64,000 bases of DNA, from the NCBI RefSeq assembly GCF_001642475.1, contig NW_019173994.1, positions 122,908 to 186,907 on the forward strand, read 5' to 3'. Shown here one piece after another: positions 1 through 10,407 of this stretch. This stretch comes from Fonsecaea monophora (Eukaryota; Ascomycota; Eurotiomycetes; Chaetothyriales; Herpotrichiellaceae). Every line of letters begins with the position of its first letter. Positions within the stretch are counted from its first letter, which is position 1. A model generated the notes under the pieces. That model did not search any database. It was not told where the DNA came from and saw only the letters and a program-made list of their open reading frames with translations. Position numbers and translations under genes: made by a program.

Positions 1-478
1 CTGGGAATAGAAGAAGTCCCGCAGATGGCAGAATATTGTATTTTTCTGATACCGTTTGAGTGTTGACGTCGTTGTCATCACTGCCGGCTCTTGAACCTGG
101 TCTTGATTGACTTTGATCCCTGAACGGATTTTCGAAGCCTCTGCTATCCCTGCTCCGGTCCGACTCCCAGCTCGATCGGCGAGAAGAATAACTCGAGCGA
201 ACGGGGGACCTTAGGGGTGAGCCGCCGTCATCTTTGAATCTGTTTGAGCGGCCTGTGACTGGTGGTAGTAGTCTTTCAGCCGAATCCTGGACTTGATCTG
301 AAGGGTAGACGTTGCTTAATTGTGACCGGGCTGTTGTCGGTCTAGAGTTTGTCGGGACAAGAGTCCTCGAGGAACTGCTTGCATCGGCGTTGAGCAAGTC
401 TTCTTGACCTGAATTGAGACGAATATGAGGAGGAACTCGTGGAGGTGATGAGGAACTGCTGTTGCTGTGGGACGACAT
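1..478 (-). CDS. Kre6/Skn1-like beta-glucan synthesis protein, N-terminal fragment
   Basis: Partial gene: an ATG at 478 (minus strand) opens a frame that runs without a stop to the left edge, about 159 residues. The visible part is a low-complexity cytosolic tail rich in Ser, Arg and Pro, with poly-Ser near residue 7 and many RS and SR pairs. It ends in a segment reading NTQTVSEKYNI..SAGLLLFP. A Ser-rich tail leading into that motif is what I recall just before the transmembrane helix of fungal Kre6/Skn1 proteins, type II Golgi/ER membrane proteins with a glycosyl-hydrolase-16-like domain needed for beta-1,6-glucan of the cell wall. The membrane helix and catalytic domain lie outside the window, so the assignment rests on one short motif and is moderate. 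Confidence 0.55.
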   Translation of the reverse strand, partial: MSSHSNSSSSSPPRVPPHIRLNSGQEDLLNADASSSSRTLVPTNSRPTTARSQLSNVYPSDQVQDSAERLLPPVTGRSNRFKDDGGSPLRSPVRSSYSSRRSSWESDRSRDSRGFENPFRDQSQSRPGSRAGSDDNDVNTQTVSEKYNILPSAGLLLFP

Positions 479-3400
479 TATAAGATGGCGACCGACTCGT
501 CGTCAGGGAGATCGATCGCCAACACTTGAAGGAACGGGGTGCAAGGACAGTATTTGGTCGGCCAAAGAGATGAGTGAGAGGAGGGCTGAGTCGGTTTTAG
601 GGTCGAGGCTCTGAAGGAAGTATGTCTTAGGGCCGGCCGCAGTCTCGAAGGACGGTGAATGGAGGAGGCCGACCGATGAGAGCGTAAGCAGTGCAGATTA
701 GGCGAACAAGTGGTTGAAAATAGCTAGGAGGCCGGGGGCAACAGAGGAAAAGACGCCGACAGGGTCAGAGGAACAAGTTGCTCGTGATCGTGAAGAGCGA
801 AAAGGGCTTCGCAGTTGTGAGTTTGTGGTATGGCCGTGCACGAGATACTGTAGGTGCTCCTTTCTGGCCAGCAGGAAAGGGACAAGCTGCTGCCAGCTGA
901 AAAGGAGAGATTCTGGGGGAGCAGAATGAGGGTTTCGAGGTCGGTAGAGAACTGCGAGGTAAAGAGACGGGGTCGATTGGAAACGAACGTAACTGCTTCA
1001 ACAGCAGAGGATCTGTCGAGCAAACGAACAAAGAAGATGGTGTTTGTGTTGGCCTCACAGGCACGCGCAGTTTGGCAGGTTTCTCAGGATACAAGAGTTT
1101 ACCTAGCAGATGGTAGAACAGCAGAAGAGGCTTTGGCAGAGGCCTACAGGGCTAGTGGGCGAGGGGGGCGCCACGGGGCAATTGGACAATTGGGCTATCG
1201 GGCTAAACTTTAGTGGACGCGCAGGTGCTCCGGTCTCTCTAAGCGGCCCACTGCCGAGCTTTAGTGCCGTAGTGATCTGTGCCTAGTAGGTAGTCAGCCT
1301 CAGCTGTAACTCCAAACTGCTGGGCCTCCAAGGGCCTCATCTCAGCCCCGGGGAGCGCATTTGATGACCCTGAATTAAGGGGATCGCAGGTGAATTTCAG
1401 ACCCTCTATAATAAAATGGGTCGCCGGTTTCGAGTCCAGTTACACTATCAGTAAGAAACACCTTGTTGAGGAGTTCTTCTGGGCAATGACTTGGTAGAGG
1501 AGAGATATGCTGGCATTTGCCCATCTTGATGGGGTTTCCAAGAGCGTACCAGCATAATATTTGTTGTTGTTCTCGGGAGTCGGTACCTGCATCGTTGGCT
1601 GTGAGATGGGCGGGTGAGAGGAGGCACTGTTCCTCCATCCTCTCCCTCTCGCTACTCTTTGTCCTCGTACACAACCCTCACCTGCACCCTGCAAACTGCG
1701 GCCTTCCATTATCATTTGCACAACACCAGCAGATCGTATTTTGTTCCTTCTTTGGATTGTGCTCGTGTCCCTTCCAACCATGAACCCTGATACCTCTCAC
1801 TGCCGCTGCTAGTTCAATTCCACATCCGTCAGGTGAAGAGGTGTATGTTTGTGCAGCTGCCAGCCTGGTCTGAAAGTGCTCTGATCTGATTCCAAGTCTC
1901 AGGTTAACATGCAGATCTCCCTTTCTTCAGTCATGATTTCCTCGATCCCCCTGGCCGAGACTTTGTCGGGGCCCACAGCGTCACCTACCCATCCAGATCC
2001 AAGCAAATGGGCCAAGGAGAACAGGAGAGGAGTGCGCTTGGCCAAAAACAAACCCAGTACCAGCGGCCTCCGAAAAGAGTTGACGCGTTCGTGTGCGGTA
2101 GTGGCACAGCAGCGCCCCATTCCGTGTGCAGCTTCACCCTTGGACGCCTTCACATTGCTTGCTGAGCCCCATCAGCCTGCTTCGAGCATTCGGTAGGTAC
2201 AAGCTACGAGGAGGACGGATGGGCAAATCACGGCCGTGAGTGGCGCTATTGTGGTCGAATCACTGTGCTGCTGACACTCGGAGACTCGAAGCAGTGGGGG
2301 GGGGGGGGGGGCGCGGACAGGATCCTAGAACAATCTGACGGGGAGCCTTGATTTCGCCTGTTTGCTCTCATTTTGATTCGCCTTCGCCATTCAGGGGGAA
2401 CCGCCACAGCACAGCACGACTGACCAGAGGAGCAGCTTGATCCTTTGCCGTTTTCCTTCTATTCTTAACCCTTCATGCCAAGGAAGGACTTTCCGAAGGC
2501 TGGACAGACTGAGAGCATCCTCGAAGAGCTCTAGAATACTACAGAGTGATACGAAGTGGACAGAAGATGGCATGATTGATACTCGGTACCTCTCAAGAAT
2601 CTTGTCCTCTGCGTTATAACGGTGCATCCCTGCCCTTGGTCAGCGACCATCGTCCATTTTTGTTTCAGCTTCGACTTGGACACCGCTACGAGGCTTGCAA
2701 CGAGGGTTGCTACAAGGCGTTGACGCGGCCAGTCAACGGTGACGCGTTGCTGGTAGGCACCAAGTACCAAGTACCGAGTAGGTTTACTACGAGGTACCTC
2801 GTACTTTGTACCGAGTAATTACAGTGTCTCGAGTCTCAACGAGGTTTTCCCCTGTTTCTTATCGATGCAACTTCGGTTCGGATATTGTCCCAGGGGCTGG
2901 AATCCCCACATGTATGCTGCAATCCTGTACTCGGTAACTCGTACAAGTATATTATCCCCATTTGATTCGGCACTGGACCGTCGTGTGAAATACCTACCCT
3001 GAATATCCGAACCTTGGGCTCCAGTATATCCCCTGTTTGCTATCCGTTGCCTCAATAATTATCTGCTGGTATCTATCCCGAATGGTTCCTGTTCTCAACG
3101 CTTGGAAAATCTTCCGGCCTGTGGTGGACACACTTTGACGACTCCGAATGGGCTTCATGGCCCGTTTCGTGGGTTCTATATGGGCCATATGGGGGTTGGA
3201 CTTTGGACTACCGTACTACTGTAGGTACATACGGAGCACCAATTCCCTTTTGAGGAGATATTTCCAGAAGAGTACTCTGTACAGACGTGCGCGTGCATGT
3301 TGCATGCTTTTGTCGGTCCTCCAAACACACAGATTCGAAGATCGGCGTATTGACTCGGTTCTTGATTTGACAGTAGTTGAACTCTTGGTCGGGCCACGAT

Positions 3401-3630
3401 CTACTTGACGTGACGCCCTAGCGAGCGACCTTGAGGATTGATTTTGGATGCATCTCCCTAGGTATACGCCATGCATAGAATTTTTCTTTTCTTTTCCACG
3501 TATAGAGCACCGCTTGAAGGACTGGTATCGACGACATTCAAGATATTAGGGTAGTATCCAGCGGCCATTCATTTCCTGGCATCCCTGGGTAGAGGTCTTA
3601 TTCGGTCTCCCTGTCCTTTCTGTCTCTTCT
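479..3630. other. Intergenic spacer with G16 tract and palindromic motifs
   Basis: No reading frame here has domain content or convincing splice structure. It contains the presumed promoter and 5' UTR of the Kre6-like gene at its left end, an uninterrupted run of 16 G at 2296-2311, and a 16-bp perfect palindrome at 2788-2803 within a patch of repeated GTACC/TACGAG motifs (2760-2818). Confidence 0.6.
2788..2803. repeat. 16-bp perfect palindrome TACGAGGTACCTCGTA
   Basis: The sequence equals its own reverse complement. Flanking bases 2761-2787 and 2804-2818 carry further GTACC and ACCGAGTA units. Related short motifs recur only in spacers of this window, for example near 4850, 13310, 34850, 49860 and 50720. 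The function is unknown. Confidence 0.8.
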
Positions 3631-4131
3631 CTAGCTCTCCACCGCCTTGGTCACAACACCGACCAACATCCTCTCACCCACGGTCAAGATATAATACTCG
3701 ACTCTCGTCTTGCTCATTTCCACTCTATAAACCTTGACCCCCGCCTTCCCCTTCCCCGCCTGTTCCACCCTCTGGACGACCTCGCCGTACTGCCCTCTGG
3801 GGTCAAAGTCCCCAACACTCAACTCCTCGACAACGGGGCCGCCGTCGCCCGACTTGGTGGGCGCGAGGGAGTTGGCGAACTCTTCTGGTTTGGGGAGCTC
3901 GGAGCCGGAGTAGTTGAACAGTACAGGCTCAAACGGCGAGTCCGTCTCCGACGTGTAGGTGACGTCCGGCAGCGCCTTCAGAGAAGCCGGCAAGGCGTCT
4001 GACGACGAGCTGGTCGGGTCCAGTCGCGACCGCCGCTGAGACGTCGACTCGGACTCGGCGAGGGTCTCGCCGGCCTTGGGGTTCGCATTGGCCTTTTCGA
4101 GGAACGACAGGTAGGAACTGTCGTCGGACAT
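3631..4131 (-). CDS. NuiA-like (nuclease A inhibitor-like) domain protein
   Basis: Single-exon gene, 166 aa. I start it at the ATG at 4131 because the frame continues upstream only through unconserved, probably untranslated sequence. A Ser-rich N-terminal third (about 1-65) precedes a compact domain. That domain carries a TSETDSPFEP motif near residue 75 and ends in VKVYRVEMSKTRVEYYI...VGVVTKAVES. This order, an acidic SPFE motif followed much later by a KVYRV strand and a terminal TK.VE(S/T), matches my memory of the NuiA family. NuiA was described in cyanobacteria as an inhibitor of the sugar-non-specific nuclease NucA, and related domains occur in many fungal proteins of unknown role. There is no signal peptide, so it is probably intracellular. 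Family membership is likely; nuclease inhibition is not established. Confidence 0.62.
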   Translation of the reverse strand: MSDDSSYLSFLEKANANPKAGETLAESESTSQRRSRLDPTSSSSDALPASLKALPDVTYTSETDSPFEPVLFNYSGSELPKPEEFANSLAPTKSGDGGPVVEELSVGDFDPRGQYGEVVQRVEQAGKGKAGVKVYRVEMSKTRVEYYILTVGERMLVGVVTKAVES

Positions 4132-5672
4132 TTTGTTGGTGTGGTGGGAAGCGATGTTTGAGGAAGGTGTCGATGACCCTGGTGCTTTGATGACAACGGA
4201 ATAGGGACGATGATCAGAGGATCTTGGAGTCCTGATTGCTCTAGATTTTCCCGGGTGCGTCCACGCTGCTGCTCTCAAGCTGTTTCGCAAAACTCGCCAA
4301 CGAGCACCTAGTATCTTCTGCTGTTGATCTTGCTGCGAGGCGAAGCGAGGAGACTGTGTAATAACTTGTTGACTGCGACAATGTATCAACGCCCGGTACT
4401 GCAGCATTTGACTATGGATGTAACTCCGAATGGTCAATATGATACGTGCCTGTGGTTGTGTGAAAAAGATGGCCCAGCCCATATTCAACAATGACGTCAC
4501 CTTTTCATGCCTACCACTAGGTTATTAAGTGGCCATAAGGCGCGCACGACTCCTTCTCCTGAGTCTCAACGTGAACGTACCACTTCATCCTGCATGAACA
4601 CCAGCGACTGGCTACATCTACAAATAAATGGTGAAGAATGTGGGTTTGACCTTGCCCACATGACTCCTAGAAACGACCTCTGGCGACCTCTGGTGCCACG
4701 AACCTCGTGACCTTAACACCTCCCGTGAGAGGTACACCTTAACATGCTCATACTTGCATGTCGCTACGAAATGGTTCGGGGCCACAAATGCTAAGCCGCA
4801 AGCTGACACAGGTCCAGTTATGTTAATACCAGGTACTCAACGAAGGTGGTACGTACGAGTAGATGAGTTCCTTCCCACACGGAACAGACGTGGTTGTGGC
4901 AAGAAAAGGGGTCAGACTGTGTCCGAAGCCGGTGGGATGAGTCTGCAGGGTATGTGTGGAAACGGTCTTGTTGCGACTGGGATTCCCACAAGACATATTT
5001 GTGGAAACTGCTGAAGCTTCTCTACACACAGTCCGCTTCCACCGCCGACGCATGGCTGGCTACCGGCTGGAGGAAACCAACAATAACACGTCTCCAATCG
5101 ATCTGATCGAGGTCAATCGAGCACTTTGTAAACTTACAGCTGCGTGGCCCATGGACGAACGATGCTCGTTGCAATCGCAAAAGGCTGTGTAGGATGCTGG
5201 CTCATAGACTGTCACAATATATGGAAATTTCAGGGCCTGCAAATGGTAATGGTTCCATTGTAAGACTCGAAGTTCCAGGTAGAAAAAGCCTGTGGCCTAG
5301 GAGCAAGGCTTCCTTCGAGGGCATTTATTGCAAACGGCGTCGCAGAGTAAAATGATATGGACAAATCATCACGACTTTCATGACTTATTTGAGCAGAGCT
5401 TCAACCAAAGTCGCGCAAGTGCACCAAAAAAAATAAAACAGAAGGCAACAAGAACTAGAAATCAAGTCATCTGCCTGAAGTTTTGTATTTGTCTTCCTAC
5501 TCCCATGGCAAGACAAGCCATGCCATTCATCCCGCTCGTAAATCAAAGGAGAACAGGAAAGTCTTTTGGTATCTCGTGCATGCACGGCTCTTGTCTTCTT
5601 GACGGGCGAGCATAAAGATGAGCATATCCTTTTGCTGAAGCCAACGCCGCCTCCAACAAACCGTCGTCATCC
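4132..5672. other. Intergenic spacer, no gene seen
   Basis: Holds the promoter of the NuiA-like gene and the 3' flank of RPL3. Open frames here are short, overlap each other on both strands and lack recognisable motifs. GTAC-rich motifs occur around 4830-4862. Confidence 0.5.
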
Positions 5673-7154
5673 TCATGAAGCAGCAACAAGATCCTTCTTG
5701 AGCGTACCCAAGAACTGCCTCTTCTCCTGAGGGGTCTGGTACGCACCGTGGCCGAACTCGGACGACGTGTCGATCCATTTGAGTTCGACCTTCTCCAGAG
5801 CCTTGCGAGAGGTGTGAGGGAACATGGACTTGCGGAGGGTCATGACTCGCTTCTTGACACCGGGGACAGAGCCCTTGAGGAGGACAAAGTCGTTCTTGAC
5901 CTCGCCGTAACGGACGAAACCACCCAAGCTATACAACCATATTAATATTTGTCAAGACAAACAGAGGTAAACGGGACAAAACTTACGGGGTGATCTGCTT
6001 GTTCACGACGTCGAACTCGGTGGCCGCATTCTTCTCATCCTTGCCCTTGCCAATGCGGTAGACTTTGTGGTTGACAGAGGTACGATGATGGTAACCCATT
6101 TGACCGGCGCGGGCAACAGTCCATTGGACGTGCGAAGGATGCCAGGCACCAATACAGGCAACCTTTCTCAGACCCTTGTGCGTCTTTCTGGGAAGCTTCT
6201 TGGTGCCCCATCTGCTGGTGACGCCCTGGAAACCATGACCCTTGGTGACAGCGATGCAGTCAATCATTTCGTCTTGCTCGAAGATGGTGTCGATCTCAAC
6301 CGGCTTCTCGAACAGGCCGTGGCCAAATTCGACCTTGTCTGCCACGCTGCCACCGTTGATCTGAATCTCCATCAAGTGCGCCTTCTTTTGCTTGAGGGGT
6401 GTCTGACGGATTTGAGTATGAGCAAGTACGCGGACGACTGTGCAGTATTTCTTGATGCGCTCGAGTTCCCGAGTGATTGAGGAACCTTTGTTCTCCGAGT
6501 GTTTCTTTGCGTATTTAGTGAATGCCTTCTTCTTCGACCGGTACCAGTTCTTGTAGAAGCGGCGCTTGACTTCGTCAGACAGATGCTCTGCCCACACGGT
6601 GGTAAGGGACCGCAGGCCGCGGGGTGTCTCGATGTAGCCGACCAGGCCGACGACGATCATCTGGCAAACTGTCAGCCGCAACAACGTAAACGCCAATGCC
6701 GACATTGTGGGACTAACCGGGGGCGTCTCGATCACAGTTACAGCCTCCACAATCTCTTTTTTGTGCATCTTCGCGCCAGGTCTATCAAGGTCGCGGACAA
6801 TGGTGGTCATCCCGGCCTTGTATCCCATAGCAGCGGTGAGATGAACTGGTTTCTTTGGGTCATCCTTTGGAAAGCTGGACCAAATGTTTCAGCTTCGACT
6901 CCTTGAAAGACGAGTCATGACTTCTAGAGAACCAGAGTATCCTACCTCTTGACCTTGCCTCGGTGTCTTGCAGCTCGCTTTCTGGGTAGGAAAGCAAGCG
7001 AGCCTATTGTGAAAGCAATGTGTTAGTTCAGAGATCTTTTTTTCCCAGTAATTTTCAGGGAGGAATTGTACCGTGTCGCGGCGCCTCGAACTTTCGGTGA
7101 GACCTATAGCAGCTATTAGCAGAAGTCTTTATTGGAGTTGAATAGCACTCACAT
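5673..7154 (-). CDS. RPL3: 60S ribosomal protein uL3 (L3)
   Basis: uL3 of the large ribosomal subunit; in yeast it lies near the peptidyl-transferase centre. Six exons on the minus strand: 7154-7153, 7103-7072, 7003-6946, 6874-6718, 6660-5987 and 5928-5673, giving 392 aa, the usual length. The protein begins MSHRKFEAPRHG and contains the conserved blocks GYKAGMTTIVRDLDRPG, GYIETPRGLRSLTTVWAEHL, WGTKKLPRKTHKGLRKVACI and GAWHPSHV, all typical of uL3. All five introns are GT-AG (49, 68, 71, 57 and 58 nt). Intron 1 divides the initiator codon after its first two bases (AT|G); no other splice choice gives the conserved N terminus. It lies in tandem downstream of CYC8. A palindromic CACGTG element sits 117 bp upstream of the start. 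Confidence 0.97.
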
Positions 7155-7575
7155 CCTGTTTGAACGAGGGTCAAGGTGTCGGGGCTTGTCAAGCTGAAGT
7201 TAGAGTGGTCAATGTGCAACACAGAAATTCATATTTCGATAAAGTGCGGCTCGAGTCGCCAAGATTTTCAAAGTCACGTGACTTGACCGGTTCCGCAAAA
7301 ACTTCTCCGCCTCCTTCGACCAGTCACTACTTATCGAGTAGCTAGCGAACAGGAATCCTTTGAAAAACATCGTGGCCACTGCTTACTAGAATGTCGTAAT
7401 TTCGTATTCTTCTGAGAAGATACATGTACTCATTTTACAGAATCAAGTAACAATGCGACTGTGGATCTTTTTCCAATACTGATTCTTCGGCACAACCTCA
7501 CCGCTGCACAAATCCAGCCAAACCCATGACAACAGCGAAATCAAAACAACAAAAACCCTCGACCAACCAAATCTA
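7155..7575. promoter_or_regulatory. RPL3 promoter / CYC8 3' flank
   Basis: A 421-bp gap between the CYC8 stop and the RPL3 start, so it must hold the CYC8 terminator and the RPL3 core promoter. The clearest element is the palindrome at 7271-7284. Confidence 0.6.
7271..7284. promoter_or_regulatory. Palindromic E-box AAGTCACGTGACTT in RPL3 promoter
   Basis: A perfect 14-bp palindrome centred on CACGTG, 117 bp upstream of the RPL3 start codon. TCACGTGA is the classic site for Cbf1-type bHLH factors, and Cbf1 is known to take part in ribosomal protein gene control in Candida albicans. Its use here is inferred. Confidence 0.55.
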
Positions 7576-10407
7576 TCACGGTGCATTCTCTTGCTTTGGC
7601 GTCACTGATGGAGGCGCTGCCACCTGAGGGCTGCTCAGAGCTGCCGAGGGAGGAGCCCGCTTATCATCCTCACTGTTATTATCATAATCCTCATCCACGT
7701 CGACTTTACGAGCTGCCTGCTCCACCTGCTCTTTTCGGTCTTCTTTTTGAGTATCCAAGATTGACTGCATCGACGGGATCTGTTGGGGATGTGTATAAGG
7801 ATGGTGCGCAGCCTCTGAGGGGTGGTAGTTTTCATTTGCTCGCCGTTCAGTCTCACGACGAGACTCGGATGAACTCCGCCTGTAGTGGTCCTTCGGAGTA
7901 GGTAAACGCCCTGGAGGGCTATTGCGACGAGACGGATCTTCCAAACGCGCACGAGTCTCTTCATTTGCAATTTTCTTGGAAGGTCCTCCATCGGACTCCC
8001 ATTCACGCGTCCGTTTCATAGCGGAGGGAGGGCGATCATCCCGAGGAGGTCCCTCCACAGCAGGAAGAGGTGGTGCGGCGGACGCCACGCCGTTAGTGAT
8101 GCTAGGAAAAGGTTGGCTAGACTGGAATGACTGTTGGCGATAACCGCTACCTGGGGATTGTGGTCGTTCATCTCTAAGTGGCCGCAGCTCACTAGGTGGA
8201 CTGAAAGGCCTGCCATATGGTGGAAGGGTTGAGCCCGAGGCGCTGCCATTAGCATGAGGTGCCGGTGCTCCATTCATCGTTGGAGACGGACGGATTCCAC
8301 TACCGAAAGCTGGAGGACGGTCCTGCATTGAGATTTGCGGCAGAGTCTGCGGCCCAGGCGGGAACATCCCTGGGTTAGCTGGTTGCATCTTAGGTGACGG
8401 CGATTGCAACTTGCGAACCGGCGTTTGGCGCGATGTATCATACGGGCGTGGTCCGTCCTGACGTGGACTAGAAGCCCGTGGGGGTGGTGCTCTCATAGAA
8501 TCGCGTCCTTCATAGCCGTTCGGTGGTTGCTGCGACGGCGGCAGCGGCGGCTGTGGTTGGGGCTGTTGTTGAGGCTGCGATTGCGTCTGCGACTGTTGTC
8601 CCGGCGGCGGGTTAATGCCTGCAATGCCTCGCGCCCAGTCATTGACGCGAGCTGGATCGACTGGAGGTTGTTGAGGCTGCTGGTTTGAGGAAGAAGGTCC
8701 GCCCCATTGAGGACCAGGAGGAACGCCAACACCGTTCTGATATGCCTGAGGATGGACATCTTGCGGGACAGGCGCATTGTGCTGATTAGGCCCCGTTGCT
8801 GCTCCGCTTCTCAGAAGGGCAAGACGGGCTTTGATGTGATTGTTTGTGGGATCAAGCTCAGCTGCTCTGGCATATGCGTCAAGAGCATCAGAGGTTTGGT
8901 TGTTACAAGACTCATACTATACCAATCGTCAGCAAGGAAAAGGTTACGGTTTACGTGCGGGGGGTCGCTCACCAGTGTTCCCAGGTCATACCACACCTCC
9001 GAGATGTACGGATTCAACCGAATGGCGCGCGAGTACGCATCGAGTGCGTCTCGGTACTGATTTATTTGATAGTACAGCACACCGATGGAGCACCAAAATG
9101 TGGGATTGCGTCCATCACGGTAAACGGCTTGTTGGTAAGCTTCGTATGCCTTGGGAAACTTCTGCTGTGCCATGTAACATCTGCCGAGTAGATACCAGCT
9201 CTGCGCATCGGAGTTGTCTTCAAGTAGGTCAGTAAGAAGATTTGGGAAAAGATTGAGTGAACATACCTGAGCTGACCGACTGTTCTAGGTACTCAATGGC
9301 TTGATCTTGACTGGCATAACTGTTACTCTGTTGATGATGCAACCAGCCGAGCTGTTGTAGCACTTTGGCATGTTTCGGATCTCGGTCCAAGACACGCCTG
9401 TACGCCTGTTTTGCGGCTTCAAACTGCACACACAAGTCAGCCGGGGCGCTTGCTGGAGGGACAATATCGACTTACATCTTTCTGCTGCTCATACACGTGG
9501 CCAATCTGGAACCAGATGTCTTCCTCGTTTAAAGGGCGTGGAGGATCGTTGACGATATACTTGAAGCACTGAGGAAGCGTCAGCAAGAGGCAACCAGCGC
9601 CTGTGCGATGTGAGTCGACTTACCTCGAGACTTTGGGAGAACTTCTGTTGCTGTTTGTAAATTATTCCCAACCGAAAATAGATTTCATTGGCCTTCTCGA
9701 AGTCTGGTTGCATGCGCATGACCTGAGAGAAGGCCTCCTCGGCGTGTTCCAAGGAACCATATCGATCGTAGAGGATGCCGATGCCGTACCAGAGCTTGGG
9801 CTCCTGACCGTCATGTTAGTTCTATGGAGAAGATGGCGCGCAGGTCGAATCGCTTACATTGGGTTTTGGTAGGTAGTAAAGGGCTTGTTGATAGGCAGTG
9901 TATGCCTCTTGCAGGTTGTCCATCATCAAATAGCAGTGGCCTGCAACTGTCAGCCTCTCATCCTCCACGCGGCGTGCGCAGCGCTTACCTAGATTCCCCC
10001 ACGCGTCGCCATTGGCAGGCTCGACCTTCAAGATGTTTTTAAGATATTCCATGGCTTCAGGGTACTTCTCCTTTGTCCGGAGAATATGTGAGATCGCATT
10101 CAAGGTCTGGGTAGACCACTGGTTGTGTCTGAGAGCTTGTTCATATGCAAACAGTGCCCCCTCGTGGTCTCCAAGTAATTCGTTCAACGACGCTAACATT
10201 GAGCGCGATCAGCATACTAATTTAGGAAGAGGATGGGTCCAAAGGCACACCTATTCTCTGCCATGTTGATTCATTCAACTGCGCTAGAAGGCGTTGGCGT
10301 TGCATATGCGCATCGACCGGCGCAGCCCCATTGATCTGTCCAAAATGAGGTGCACCAGGCTGCAGACCAATGACACCCGGCGGTGATGGATGAGGCACCA
10401 AAGCCAT
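7576..10407 (-). CDS. CYC8: Cyc8/Ssn6 TPR transcriptional co-repressor
   Basis: Subunit of the Cyc8-Tup1 global co-repressor, which is nuclear and recruited by DNA-binding repressors, for example in glucose repression. Eight exons on the minus strand: 10407-10251, 10192-9989, 9940-9858, 9803-9624, 9568-9476, 9423-9267, 9217-8973 and 8916-7576; 819 aa. Introns are 48-58 nt, all GT-AG, and phases close exactly. Residues about 40-400 form tandem TPR repeats; recognisable ones include WGNLGHCYLMMDN, IWFQIGHVYEQQ, WYLLGRCYMAQQKF, FWCSIGVLYYQINQYRDAL and VWYDLGTLYESC. The rest is disordered: Gln/Pro-rich, then Pro/Ser/Arg-rich with a KKIANEETRARLEDPSRR basic patch, and an acidic C-terminal segment. 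The start is the ATG at 10407, just before the conserved N-terminal segment. Confidence 0.95.

Noticed and set aside
1400..1450. Possible tRNA B box (GGTTTCGAGTCC)
   Set aside because: No acceptor stem or D arm upstream; the match is to a short degenerate motif only.
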